From: a virus
Reading direction: 5' to 3' (one strand)
Length of the DNA stretch: 36,480 nt
IMG/VR virus record: IMGVR_UViG_3300030012_003002
Span: 1 to 36,480 of that record
Shown here: positions 8,663 through 15,585 of the stretch, piece by piece
Layout of the letters: every line of letters starts with the position of its first letter
Numbering within the stretch: the stretch's first letter is position 1
Notes under the pieces: generated by a model
Seen by the model: only the letters and a program-made list of their open reading frames with translations
Database searches by the model: none
Told to the model about the DNA's origin: nothing
Program-made: the position numbers and the translations under genes

Positions 8663-8833
8663 ATGAACCCAGTTAAAATTTTACTTCTATTATCTGAATT
8701 AGAAGGTAGTTCTGCCCACTTGGGTAACTTGGGTTTTGAAGAGGACAAAGAAGTTCTTAACATAATGAAGGGTAAGTATTACAAACTATACTTCAAACTA
8801 TGTAAAGAACAAGGGAGAAATCCCTACGGATAA
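8663..8833 (+). CDS. small protein of unknown function between tRNAs
   Basis: A 56-residue protein (starts MNPVKILLLLSE, ends EQGRNPYG). The frame is open further upstream but that part is tRNA-Gly and tRNA-Arg sequence, so the ATG at 8663 is the only sensible start. It has a hydrophobic N-terminal helix and a basic, tyrosine-rich C-terminal half. It lies between tRNA-Gly and tRNA-Val. No function recognised. Confidence 0.55.
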   Translation: MNPVKILLLLSELEGSSAHLGNLGFEEDKEVLNIMKGKYYKLYFKLCKEQGRNPYG

Positions 8834-8840
8834 TTTAATC

Positions 8841-8912
8841 GCTTGCTTAGCTCAGAGGTAGAGCATCTCGTTTACACCGAGGCGGTCGGCGGTTCAATCC
8901 CGTCAGCAAGCA
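8841..8912 (+). tRNA. tRNA-Val(TAC)
   Basis: Acceptor GCTTGCT/AGCAAGC is perfect. The D arm is TAGCTCAGAGGTAGAGC. The anticodon stem TCTCG/CGAGG holds loop TTTACAC (anticodon TAC), and the T arm has GGTTCAATCCC. It reads GTA and GTG codons. Confidence 0.93.
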
Positions 8913-8929
8913 TTTACACTAAGAGGACC

Positions 8930-9178
8930 ATGATTACAGTAAGATGCAAAGAATGTGCAAAAGAATTAACATCCACTAGTAAAGAACAATTTTGTGGTTG
9001 CCCCAATCAAGTAAGAGTTGTGGACAACAAAGTTGGTGCCGTTGACTTAGATAAAGTTGTAATGGTATCTAACAACGTAGAGAATAAGATTGATAGTCAC
9101 TTCTCTAGATCAGAACTTCTTTATCAAGAGGAGAGACGTAGACGCAAAGTTCGTAGACTAGACTTTGAAGTACGTTAG
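8930..9178 (+). CDS. small protein with zinc-ribbon-like N-terminus
   Basis: An 82-residue protein starting at the ATG at 8930, after an AGGA ribosome-binding site; the longer open frame runs back into tRNA-Val. Residues 6-28 hold CKEC and CGC, a likely four-cysteine zinc site. The C-terminus is strongly basic (RRRRKVRR about 68-75). The combination suggests nucleic-acid or protein binding, for example a transcription accessory factor, but nothing specific can be claimed. Confidence 0.65.
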   Translation: MITVRCKECAKELTSTSKEQFCGCPNQVRVVDNKVGAVDLDKVVMVSNNVENKIDSHFSRSELLYQEERRRRKVRRLDFEVR

Positions 9179-9251
9179 AATTTTTTTATATTTAATAATT
9201 TTGTAACAATTTGATACACTAGATACTGTGTAGACAATCTTTCTACCAATC

Positions 9252-9407
9252 ATGCATCCCGACGAGTTACAAAACTGGCAGATCATTAAAGAAAAATTTG
9301 AGGAAAACGGCACAACAGACAATTTCTTTTATAAGAGAGCTTGTGCTATAGTGAGTGGGTTACCGGATCCTATGAGTAACTTACCAAATGTCACACAGGA
9401 TGGATGA
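9252..9407 (+). CDS. small protein of unknown function
   Basis: A 51-residue protein (starts MHPDELQNWQ, ends NVTQDG). It follows an AT-rich gap of 73 bases that contains a run of seven T (9181-9187) and a weak promoter-like pair (TTGATA at 9211, GACAAT at 9233). It overlaps the next gene by 8 bases. The composition is ordinary soluble protein. No function recognised. Confidence 0.5.
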   Translation: MHPDELQNWQIIKEKFEENGTTDNFFYKRACAIVSGLPDPMSNLPNVTQDG

Positions 9408-9570
9408 GATCAAACCTGAGCACTACGTTACCAAGAAAGAGTGTCAGGAAATGATCGATAAAGCAATTGACAAACATAATAAAACTGCTACAATTATAAG
9501 TGCCATACTCGGTGGCATATTACTTGCCTTTTACTCACATGGTGTATTGTCACTAGTGGGTCGAGTATAG
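9400..9570 (+). CDS. small membrane protein
   Basis: A 56-residue protein with a charged, Lys/Glu-rich helix (about 1-31) followed by a single membrane helix (about 33-50, TIISAILGGILLAFY). I chose the ATG at 9400, which overlaps the preceding stop region; an in-frame ATG at 9388 would add four residues. Single-span phage proteins of this size can be lysis or membrane-stress factors, but there is no direct evidence. Confidence 0.55.
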   Translation: MDEIKPEHYVTKKECQEMIDKAIDKHNKTATIISAILGGILLAFYSHGVLSLVGRV

Positions 9571-9592
9571 GCTGCGGTGACCTCCTTGGTAG

Positions 9593-9619
9593 TTCAGGGT
9601 TAGCGGCGATAGGAACTAC
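9593..9619 (+). repeat. inverted repeat, possible tRNA remnant
   Basis: TGGTAGTTC and its exact complement GAACTACCA flank about 17 bases (9-bp arms). The enclosed sequence (AGGGTTAGCGG) resembles part of a D arm, and the element lies just before tRNA-Pro inside the tRNA cluster. It could be a decayed tRNA, a processing signal or a weak terminator without a T-tract. Confidence 0.4.
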
Positions 9620-9624
9620 CATCA

Positions 9625-9698
9625 CGGGGTGTAGCTCAGTTTGGTAGAGCACTCGTTTTGGGAGCGAGATGCCGCAGGTTCAAATCCTGTCACCCCGA
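9625..9698 (+). tRNA. tRNA-Pro(TGG)
   Basis: Acceptor CGGGGTG/CACCCCG is perfect and carries the C1-G72 pair usual for bacterial tRNA-Pro. The D arm is TAGCTCAGTTTGGTAGAGC. The anticodon loop TTTGGGA gives anticodon TGG, and the T arm has GGTTCAAATCC. It reads CCA and related Pro codons. Confidence 0.93.
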
Positions 9699-9716
9699 TT
9701 CATAAATATCACAACT

Positions 9717-9884
9717 ATGGAAATTTTCTCTGTGGAACACTGGCAAAAAAACTGGGAAAAGTTAATGGAAAGAGTTGAGAATGGAGAACATATTGGAGTG
9801 ACAAATGGAAAGGACACTGCTATAATGATGCCTGCGGATGACGAACTCATACGCATATACACAGATCACAATGAAGGGTCTTGA
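9717..9884 (+). CDS. orphan Phd/YefM-like antitoxin
   Basis: A 55-residue protein (starts MEIFSVEHWQ). Its layout matches the DNA-binding half of Phd/YefM antitoxins: an opening strand, then a helix of the form KNWEKLMERVENGE (about 12-25), then the strand IGVTNGKDTAIMMP (about 27-40), which corresponds to the family's GE...IT.NGKP.AVL block. The toxin-binding C-terminal tail is short and no toxin gene is adjacent. The longer open frame upstream is tRNA-Pro. A late-promoter-like CATAAATA sits at 9701. It ends at the first base pair of tRNA-Ile. It may neutralise a host toxin or act as a repressor. Confidence 0.6.
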   Translation: MEIFSVEHWQKNWEKLMERVENGEHIGVTNGKDTAIMMPADDELIRIYTDHNEGS

Positions 9885-9956
9885 GGGACTGTCGCCTAAT
9901 GGTTAAGGCCCACTGCTTATAACGGTGTGACCTGGGTTCAAATCCCAGCAGTCCTA
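9885..9956 (+). tRNA. tRNA-Ile(TAT)
   Basis: Acceptor GGGACTG/CAGTCCT (first pair G-U). The anticodon stem CACTG/CGGTG holds loop CTTATAA, anticodon TAT, and the T arm has GGTTCAAATCC. A TAT anticodon reads ATA directly, avoiding the lysidine-modified CAT tRNA most bacteria use. It begins immediately after the stop codon of the Phd-like gene. Confidence 0.88.
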
Positions 9957-9959
9957 CCA

Positions 9960-10032
9960 GCAGGTTTAGCAATCTGGTGAATGCAGCAAACTCATAATTT
10001 GCCTAAGGTGAGTTCGATCCTCACAACCTGCA
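9960..10032 (+). tRNA. tRNA-Met(CAT)
   Basis: Acceptor GCAGGTT/AACCTGC is perfect. The anticodon stem GCAAA/TTTGC holds loop CTCATAA (anticodon CAT), and the T arm has AGTTCGATCCT. The paired first base argues against an initiator. An elongator Met tRNA is most likely; a lysidine-modified Ile tRNA cannot be excluded from sequence alone. Confidence 0.88.
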
Positions 10033-10033
10033 C

Positions 10034-10062
10034 TTGACGAATTACCGTCAAACCTCTATAAT
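10034..10062 (+). promoter_or_regulatory. sigma70-type promoter after the tRNA cluster
   Basis: TTGACG (10034-10039), exactly 17 bases, then TATAAT (10057-10062). It begins two bases after tRNA-Met and would start transcription near 10069, 16 bases before the ATG at 10085. It is a strong early-type promoter using the host sigma factor, and it rules out the longer open frame starting at 10034. Confidence 0.75.
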
Positions 10063-10084
10063 TAGAAGGTCAACAAACGAGACA

Positions 10085-10297
10085 ATGACACTGACTAGTA
10101 AGTTCAAGAAAGACATTCAGACCCTACGTGGTGCTGTGAATGGTGAATTTTTCCTTGATGTGAAGAATCCGAAACTTCTCAAAAAGGTCCGTCGTTATTA
10201 TGAGAACAACGGAGTTGTATTTTCTGGTGATGCTCTTGACGACTATGATATTCTAATGGAGCAAATCTCAATTGATCTTGAAGCAGTAGAAGCATGA
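10085..10297 (+). CDS. conserved small phage protein of unknown function
   Basis: A 70-residue soluble protein (starts MTLTSKFKKD). It has a basic central helix (KLLKKVRRYYENNG about 32-45) and an acidic C-terminus. The ATG at 10085 was chosen because the promoter hexamers at 10034-10062 occupy the upstream extension of the frame. It overlaps the next gene by ATGA, so the pair is likely translated together from that promoter. Function unknown. Confidence 0.65.
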   Translation: MTLTSKFKKDIQTLRGAVNGEFFLDVKNPKLLKKVRRYYENNGVVFSGDALDDYDILMEQISIDLEAVEA

Positions 10298-10533
10298 AAG
10301 TTCTCCTTGAACGTTTCCCCTATCGTTACGTTGAGTCGGGCACACTAGAAAATGGTATGCCCGACTATCGCATTCAAAAAGCACATCACTATACCAAACG
10401 ATATAGTGACATGTATCTGCTTGATAATCAGATGCAACTATTGACTGCGATTGATGATTTTGAGTATACCAAATGGTTAGATCCTGAAGGTGTGCCTTGT
10501 TACATCAAAGACTCGGTAAGTCGTTTAAACTAG
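10294..10533 (+). CDS. conserved small phage protein of unknown function
   Basis: A 79-residue protein, rich in Tyr and Asp, with no cysteine pair, membrane helix or known motif. It overlaps the preceding gene by four bases (ATGA) and closes the two-gene unit that starts from the promoter at 10034. About 105 bases without a gene follow, in which I see no firm structure apart from a late-promoter-like element. Confidence 0.6.
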   Translation: MKVLLERFPYRYVESGTLENGMPDYRIQKAHHYTKRYSDMYLLDNQMQLLTAIDDFEYTKWLDPEGVPCYIKDSVSRLN

Positions 10534-10605
10534 CCCTGGTCGGGATACCCCCTCAGTCACGGATGGACTTAAACAGAACTGGTGGAGTCACTAGACCCTC
10601 TTAAA

Positions 10606-10613
10606 ACTAAATA
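10606..10613 (+). promoter_or_regulatory. candidate late promoter (ACTAAATA)
   Basis: ACTAAATA matches six of eight bases of the T4 late consensus and fits the CTAAATA form I recall being proposed for cyanophages. It lies 26 bases before the ATG at 10639, a normal late-promoter distance. Confidence 0.4.
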
Positions 10614-10638
10614 TTAAAAGAGTTCATTTTTTAATAAC

Positions 10639-10845
10639 ATGGCAACGAAAGGAACGGCAGCAAAGTCTGCAAGTGGTGCATCGATGTCAAAGTATGATGT
10701 CGAAGTAGAAGGAAGACTCCAAAAACTAGAAGCAGCAATTCATTCTCATGATGGTGGTGGTGAAGTAGATGGAGACAGACTCGCAGCACTTGAAGCTAAG
10801 GTTGATGACCTAATTCAAAGATTGCAAAGAAAATTAAGTTTCTAA
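10639..10845 (+). CDS. small coiled-coil protein
   Basis: A 68-residue protein. It has a Thr/Ala/Ser-rich N-terminus (1-16), an acidic heptad-like segment (about 20-35), a Gly/His linker (HSHDGGGEVDG) and a second coiled-coil helix (about 46-66). It probably oligomerises, and its likely late promoter suggests a virion or assembly role. The stop codon is followed within four bases by a long structured stretch. Function unknown. Confidence 0.6.
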   Translation: MATKGTAAKSASGASMSKYDVEVEGRLQKLEAAIHSHDGGGEVDGDRLAALEAKVDDLIQRLQRKLSF

Positions 10846-10848
10846 TTT

Positions 10849-10946
10849 CTTGCTTTACTTTAAAGCAAGTGGTGCGGATGGAGGTAACTCCCGCCCTGTT
10901 TCTTACTTCAGGTAAAAGAGTAAGTGGCGTGCATGTAAAGACCTAT
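10849..10946 (+). ncRNA. candidate structured RNA before the sugar island
   Basis: Three successive helices fill a gap without genes. The first is a perfect 9-bp hairpin (CTTGCTTTA, 3-base loop, TAAAGCAAG; 10849-10869). The second is a GGAG-GTAA-CTCC tetraloop hairpin inside a GCGG/CCGC frame (10874-10895). The third is CTTACT/AGTAAG with an 11-base loop (10902-10924). The last loop contains AGGT, which could pair with ACCT at 10941 as a pseudoknot. A strong terminator follows. From memory, the wcaG RNA motif of cyanophages also contains a pseudoknot and precedes sugar-synthesis or light-inducible genes, but I cannot check the consensus here. It may be a 3'-UTR element, a stand-alone RNA or a cis-regulator. 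Confidence 0.4.
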
Positions 10947-10947
10947 G

Positions 10948-10974
10948 AGACGGTTGACTTCAACCGTCTTTTTT
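10948..10974 (+). terminator. strong intrinsic terminator
   Basis: A perfect 10-bp stem (AGACGGTTGA / TCAACCGTCT) with a two-base apex, followed by a run of six T ending at 10974. It ends transcripts from the region before the island. Its loop side also carries the -35 hexamer of the next promoter. Confidence 0.9.
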
Positions 10975-10982
10975 AGTATCAT
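10954..10982 (+). promoter_or_regulatory. sigma70-type promoter of the sugar island, interlocked with the terminator
   Basis: TTGACT (10954-10959) lies in the terminator stem-loop. Exactly 17 bases later comes TATCAT (10977-10982); each hexamer matches 5 of 6. Transcription would start near 10989, about 18 bases before the first island gene at 11007. An overlapping TATATAAAAG (10982-10991) is a weaker late-type alternative. Confidence 0.6.
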
Positions 10983-11006
10983 ATATAAAAGGCAATTGAT
11001 AATTTT

Positions 11007-12086
11007 ATGTCTGAATATAAGAAAACAGCATTAGTACTCGGTGCTGGTGGATTTATTGGAAGTCACATGGTAAAAAGACTTCGATCTGAGGGATACTGGG
11101 TGCGTGGGGTTGATCTCAAATATCCAGAATTTTCTTCGACACAATCGAATGAATTTATTCAGGGGGACCTTCGTGATGTCGATTTTGTTCGACGTTGTAT
11201 TCGTTATGCTGGTCCCTACAACAACTTTTATGCGTCCATTGTTGATAAACACTTAGGTGTTTTTGATGAGATCTATCAGTTTGCTGCTGATATGGGTGGT
11301 GCTGGTTTTGTCTTCACTGGAGAGAACGATGCAGACATCATGCACAACTCCGTATCTATTAACTTGAATGTTCTTGAAGAACAACGTAAGTGGAATGAAG
11401 ATAAAGGAGTAAATACCACCAAGATTTTCTATTCTGGGTCTGCTTGCATGTACCCAGAGCACAATCAACTTGATCCTGACAACCCCGATTGCCGTGAAGA
11501 ATCAGCATACCCCGCCAATCCAGACTCAGAATACGGATGGGAAAAACTTTTCTCAGAAAGGCTCTACTTTGCTTACAATAGGAATCACGGGATTCCTGTT
11601 CGGGTTGCTCGTTACCACAATATTTTTGGTCCCGAAGGCACCTGGGATGGAGGAAGAGAGAAAGCACCAGCTGCAATCTGCCGCAAAGTTGCTTTCCTCC
11701 CGAAGTCAGGTGGAGCAATCGAAGTGTGGGGAGATGGCCTACAAACTCGTTCCTTCCTGTTCATTGATGAATGCATTGAGGCAACTAGAAGACTGATGGA
11801 TAGTGACTTTATGGGTCCTGTCAACATTGGTTCTGAGGAGATGGTGACTATCAATGAACTTGTAAAAACTGCTGCCAAAGTTTCTGGTAAGAAAGTTAAA
11901 AAAATTCATAAACTTGATGCACCTTTGGGTGTCCGTGGTCGTAACTCTAACAATGATTTGATTCGTGAAAAACTTGATTGGGATTACTCTCAGACTTTGG
12001 AAGAAGGTATTCGCATTACCTACAATTGGATAGAATCTCAAATTGATAGTTCTGAACCATATGTTCCATTTCATCATTCAGTATGA
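11007..12086 (+). CDS. GDP-mannose 3,5-epimerase
   Basis: A 359-residue extended short-chain dehydrogenase expected to convert GDP-D-mannose to GDP-L-galactose (with GDP-L-gulose as a by-product). It has a Rossmann motif GAGGFIG (12-18), the catalytic cysteine in SACMYPE (C147), and Tyr176/Lys180 of YGWEK. The diagnostic blocks GGREKAPAA, WGDGLQTRSF and GVRGRNS are those of the plant enzyme of ascorbate synthesis, and the match runs along the full length. It is the first gene of the island. GDP-mannose must come from the host or an unrecognised island enzyme. Confidence 0.88.
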   Translation: MSEYKKTALVLGAGGFIGSHMVKRLRSEGYWVRGVDLKYPEFSSTQSNEFIQGDLRDVDFVRRCIRYAGPYNNFYASIVDKHLGVFDEIYQFAADMGGAGFVFTGENDADIMHNSVSINLNVLEEQRKWNEDKGVNTTKIFYSGSACMYPEHNQLDPDNPDCREESAYPANPDSEYGWEKLFSERLYFAYNRNHGIPVRVARYHNIFGPEGTWDGGREKAPAAICRKVAFLPKSGGAIEVWGDGLQTRSFLFIDECIEATRRLMDSDFMGPVNIGSEEMVTINELVKTAAKVSGKKVKKIHKLDAPLGVRGRNSNNDLIREKLDWDYSQTLEEGIRITYNWIESQIDSSEPYVPFHHSV

Positions 12087-12784
12087 GTAAATTAGGACCC
12101 TATGCATCTTATGATGCTGAAACAGGATATGCGACATGGGATCACCCCACAGCAGAATATGTTGGCATTTTTGAACGACTTAATGTTAATATCAACGGAA
12201 TTATACACGTTGGAATGTGGGATTTTGTAGAACATGATTGTTATACAAAATTAGTTGGCACAAATGTTATTGGTGTAGAAGCAAATAAATTTGTTTATGA
12301 AACCATGTCTAAACCAGTTGCTGATAGGTGTGGATATAAGTCTTTTAATGAGGTTGTATTCAGTGAAGATGGACTAGAAAAACAATTTTACCTTGCCAAT
12401 GATTGTTCTAGTCTCTCTCCTATTGGAGGACGATCAGTTAATGTAAAAACTAAGAAGTTATCTACGATCATTGAAGAAAACAACATTGATATGAATCAAT
12501 ACGATTTTCTTAATATTGATGCTGAAGGTGCAGAACTTGAGATTCTGAAAGGATTTGAAAATTATCTTAAGTATATCAATGTTATTGACTTAGAAACATC
12601 CTATAATGATCGCAGTAACACTGGAGCATCTCATGATGTCATTGTTGATTGGTTAAGGGACAGAAATTTCACTCTTACTGAGATGTCTGACTCATATGAA
12701 TACGAACAATGGGGAGATTCTGTCTTTGTTCGTAATGATAGAGACCTTTCACCATTTGATAAAACAAAGTATTTACTAAAATGA
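12083..12784 (+). CDS. FkbM-family methyltransferase
   Basis: A 233-residue protein with the FkbM O-methyltransferase layout: an SAM-binding strand IHVG (41-44), an acidic second strand end GVEAN (64-68), and the hallmark block NIDAEGAELEIL (144-155). Members methylate sugar hydroxyls on polyketides, glycolipids and surface glycans. The usual glycine-rich SAM loop is altered (VGMWDF instead of VGANxG), so cofactor binding may differ. It overlaps the epimerase by ATGA and the following gene by four bases. Confidence 0.8.
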   Translation: MSKLGPYASYDAETGYATWDHPTAEYVGIFERLNVNINGIIHVGMWDFVEHDCYTKLVGTNVIGVEANKFVYETMSKPVADRCGYKSFNEVVFSEDGLEKQFYLANDCSSLSPIGGRSVNVKTKKLSTIIEENNIDMNQYDFLNIDAEGAELEILKGFENYLKYINVIDLETSYNDRSNTGASHDVIVDWLRDRNFTLTEMSDSYEYEQWGDSVFVRNDRDLSPFDKTKYLLK

Positions 12785-13581
12785 AAAGAAAACTGAACTT
12801 GGTGGGTAACACTTTTACTCACTTGACGAATGGAAACAAAGGATATTCTGTTCATGGTAAAGAAAGCAAGTATATCGAGTGGGTCACTGATGGTGGTGAT
12901 GCCACTTTTTACATTGACAACACTATTAATGATGGAGTCAATGATGGAAGGAAAGGTTCTAAGTATCTCTGGCTTCTTGAGTCAAAATACATCCGGCAAG
13001 GACTTGTAGAGAGTATTATCGATAATCAACAACTTGTTGAGGACACTTACGACACCATTTTTACTCATGATCAAAGACTTCTTGCCTTAGGCGACAAGTA
13101 TAAATGGGTGCCTGCACAAGGATTTTGGATTAAAGAACCTAAAATTTATGAGAAATCTAAGATGATTTCTATGATTTCCTCCAATAAAAGGATGTGTGAA
13201 GGTCATGTAACTAGACTTGATTGGGTTGATCGCATTGGTGATCAGGTTGATCTTTACGGTCGTGGATTCAATGAGATTGTTGATAAAGAGGAGGGGTTAT
13301 GTGATTATAGATTCTCTGTTGCAATTGAAAATGGTCAATATAAAACATATTTCACTGAAAAAATCTTAGATTGTTTTGCGACAGGAACTATTCCTGTTTA
13401 TCTTGGTGCTCCTGACATTGGTGATCACTTCAATACTGACGGAATTATTACTCTAAGTGATGAATTTGAAGTATCTGAAGAGATTTACGAAAGTAAAATG
13501 GATGCGATTCAAGATAATCTTGAACGTGCAAAAAAAATGGAAGTCTTAGAAGACTTTATCTGGGAGAATTATTTTCAATGA
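12781..13581 (+). CDS. GT10-like fucosyltransferase
   Basis: A 266-residue protein with the C-terminal signature of family GT10 (alpha-1,3/4-fucosyltransferases). This comprises FSVAIEN (178-184), YFTEKILDCF (190-199) and GTIPVYLGAP (202-211), which form the nucleotide-sugar site. The N-terminal acceptor domain is short. The donor would be GDP-fucose or the GDP-L-galactose made by the upstream epimerase. It overlaps both neighbours by four bases. Confidence 0.75.
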   Translation: MKRKLNLVGNTFTHLTNGNKGYSVHGKESKYIEWVTDGGDATFYIDNTINDGVNDGRKGSKYLWLLESKYIRQGLVESIIDNQQLVEDTYDTIFTHDQRLLALGDKYKWVPAQGFWIKEPKIYEKSKMISMISSNKRMCEGHVTRLDWVDRIGDQVDLYGRGFNEIVDKEEGLCDYRFSVAIENGQYKTYFTEKILDCFATGTIPVYLGAPDIGDHFNTDGIITLSDEFEVSEEIYESKMDAIQDNLERAKKMEVLEDFIWENYFQ

Positions 13582-14285
13582 AACCTTGCCTAATTAAACA
13601 ACCTGCAGGTATTGGTGATATTTTCTTTTGTCAGAAAATTGCTAGGGTGATGATGCAAAATCGTTATCAAGTCATCTGGCCATTGAGACCTGACATTCAT
13701 TGGATTAAAGATTACATTAAGGACATTTATTTTCCTACTATTGATGATGATTTTTTAGGTAAAGATGTCTATGAAAGAGGTGCTGGTGCTGTAATTAATG
13801 AGAATGGTGCCTTCATCAGCACTGCAACTGCTGATATGACTCACAATGATGGCAAGATTATGAGTTCAAAATACTCGATGTTAGGTCTTGATCACTCTGA
13901 TTGGAAAGATTATTTCAAGTTTGAACGTAACTTTGATAAAGAGGATGATCTATACTATAATGTTCTTGATCTTAAAGATGATTCTGAGTTTGTATTCATA
14001 AACAATCTTTATAATACAGACATTAGAGATTGCGAACTCTTATCACCTGAAAACTACGATTTACCTGTAGTTGAACTTAAAATTATGGATGGATTTACTC
14101 TCTTTGATTGGTGTAAAGTCCTTGAAAAGGCAAAAAGTGTCTTCACCATTAACACATCAATCAATTATCTTATTGATGTGCTTGATACATCATATGAAAA
14201 ATATGTAATTATTGCTCATGGTGAGCAAAATAAGAGAGAAATTGATTACCTTTTTAGTACACCACATGAAATGATATGCAAGTAG
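13578..14285 (+). CDS. putative glycosyltransferase, GT-B/heptosyltransferase-like
   Basis: A 235-residue protein. The N-terminus (IKQPAGIGDIFFCQ) resembles the opening GxGD loop of GT9 heptosyltransferases and related GT-B enzymes. The C-terminal part has FTINTSINYLIDVL, in the place where these enzymes read a donor-site strand. It is shorter than typical GT9 enzymes (about 320-350). The similarity is weak and only the context (sugar island, overlapping genes) supports the call. Confidence 0.45.
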   Translation: MKPCLIKQPAGIGDIFFCQKIARVMMQNRYQVIWPLRPDIHWIKDYIKDIYFPTIDDDFLGKDVYERGAGAVINENGAFISTATADMTHNDGKIMSSKYSMLGLDHSDWKDYFKFERNFDKEDDLYYNVLDLKDDSEFVFINNLYNTDIRDCELLSPENYDLPVVELKIMDGFTLFDWCKVLEKAKSVFTINTSINYLIDVLDTSYEKYVIIAHGEQNKREIDYLFSTPHEMICK

Positions 14286-14764
14286 TAGAGTATCGGGGTG
14301 ATGTTTACCCTCAATTTCAAACTGTTGGTAATGCATCACAGTTTGCAATTCCTTTTGCCAAGCATGTTTGCAATGGTAAAGGATATGACATTGGATGCAT
14401 GAAACCAGAATGGGCATTTCCGGGTGCTACACCTATTGACCTTGATTTCAATGATCCTTGGCACGCTGATAACCTTCCACCATTCCCTGTTGACTATATT
14501 TTCTCCAGTCATTGTCTAGAACATGTGCCAGATTGGGTGGAAACTATGAATTATTGGTATAAATGTTTGAAAGGTGGTGGTGTATTGTTCTTATATCTCC
14601 CTGACTACAGTCAACAATACTGGAGACCCTGGAACAATCGTAAACATAAGCACTCATTTAAACCTGAAATTCTTCGTGATTACATGATTGATAAAGGGTT
14701 TAAAAACGTTTTTGTGTCTGGCATTGATCTAAACAATTCATTCATGGTCATGGGGGAAAAATGA
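14276..14764 (+). CDS. SAM-dependent methyltransferase
   Basis: A 162-residue class I methyltransferase of the Methyltransf_11 type. It has an SAM loop YDIGC (37-41), an acidic strand end PIDLDF (53-58), the typical FSSHCLEHVPDW block (76-87) and the LKGGGVLFLYLPD strand. It is small, close to the minimal Rossmann core. It overlaps the previous gene by 10 bases and the next by 4. It probably methylates an island sugar or glycan end; the acceptor is unknown. Confidence 0.75.
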   Translation: MQVVEYRGDVYPQFQTVGNASQFAIPFAKHVCNGKGYDIGCMKPEWAFPGATPIDLDFNDPWHADNLPPFPVDYIFSSHCLEHVPDWVETMNYWYKCLKGGGVLFLYLPDYSQQYWRPWNNRKHKHSFKPEILRDYMIDKGFKNVFVSGIDLNNSFMVMGEK

Positions 14765-15585
14765 AAAAAATTGTAATCTCAACTTGGTGTACAGATGACT
14801 ATGCTCCTCTTTTGGGGATTGAAAAACTTACAAATTCAATTAAGTATTTTCATCCAGAAGTAGATCATTTTATTGTAGATACTGAGATGACTGAAAAAAT
14901 TCGTAAGAATTATTCTTGGATGAAACCTGTATGGATGATGGCACCAACTTGTATGCCACTCATTGATGATTATGATATGGTTATTCATTTAGATGCCGAT
15001 GCTGTTGTTACTGGACCTCTTGATGAGATGTTTAATAGCACCGCTGATGTAATTGGAGTTAGAAATAATACAAGTAAAAATACTGCAGGAGCTCATAGAG
15101 GAATAACAATTCCGCACAGTCCTCCTTTTGGTAATGGTAATCCAATTCCAATGCAACAATTTATTAATGCTGGAATGGTGGGTGTAAATAAAAAAGAATT
15201 TTGGTATGACTGGCATAATTTAAATGAACAGATTGCTAAAACTGGAATGAGTGACGAGCAAGATACTCTTAATAATCTTTTTCATTGGAAAAAGTATAAC
15301 TCAGAGGTTATTGATCTGATGGGAACAGGAGTTTCTTATGGACTTTGTAATGCCTGGGGAACGGGAAATAATCATTGGGAAAGTTGGTCGCAAATTTACG
15401 TGAAATGTGATAGACTATACCTTGATGATCCTGTAACCGGAGAAGCAATGTGTATTAAGGTAATGCATCAAGCAGGTGGTGGTGCTGCCATAGAACATAA
15501 TAAATCATTGGGATTTAGAAATTGGTTGTCATCGGTTGTGTCTAATGAAGTCAATGAATACTTGAATGAGGTTCAAAATGGTTGA
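14761..15585 (+). CDS. glycosyltransferase, GT8-like
   Basis: A 274-residue GT-A-fold enzyme. The metal-binding DxD is in LDADAVV (77-83), followed by the GPLDEMF block. Further on come FINAGMVGVNK and DEQDTLNN, then a C-terminal VMHQAG histidine. This is the order seen in GT8 and related nucleotide-sugar transferases, which use UDP-Glc or UDP-Gal. The donor cannot be set from sequence. Confidence 0.7.
   Translation: MKKIVISTWCTDDYAPLLGIEKLTNSIKYFHPEVDHFIVDTEMTEKIRKNYSWMKPVWMMAPTCMPLIDDYDMVIHLDADAVVTGPLDEMFNSTADVIGVRNNTSKNTAGAHRGITIPHSPPFGNGNPIPMQQFINAGMVGVNKKEFWYDWHNLNEQIAKTGMSDEQDTLNNLFHWKKYNSEVIDLMGTGVSYGLCNAWGTGNNHWESWSQIYVKCDRLYLDDPVTGEAMCIKVMHQAGGGAAIEHNKSLGFRNWLSSVVSNEVNEYLNEVQNG

Noticed and set aside
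9669-9716. Upstream extension of the Phd-like gene
   Set aside because: It overlaps the 3' half of tRNA-Pro; the ATG at 9717 is the sensible start.
10034-10084. Upstream extension of the gene at 10085
   Set aside because: A strong promoter occupies it, and the TTG start would precede the transcription start.
10534-10605. Possible further tRNA or riboswitch after the gene at 10294
   Set aside because: AGTCAC occurs twice and short GC-rich pairings exist, but no cloverleaf, T-arm motif or stable long stem could be built.
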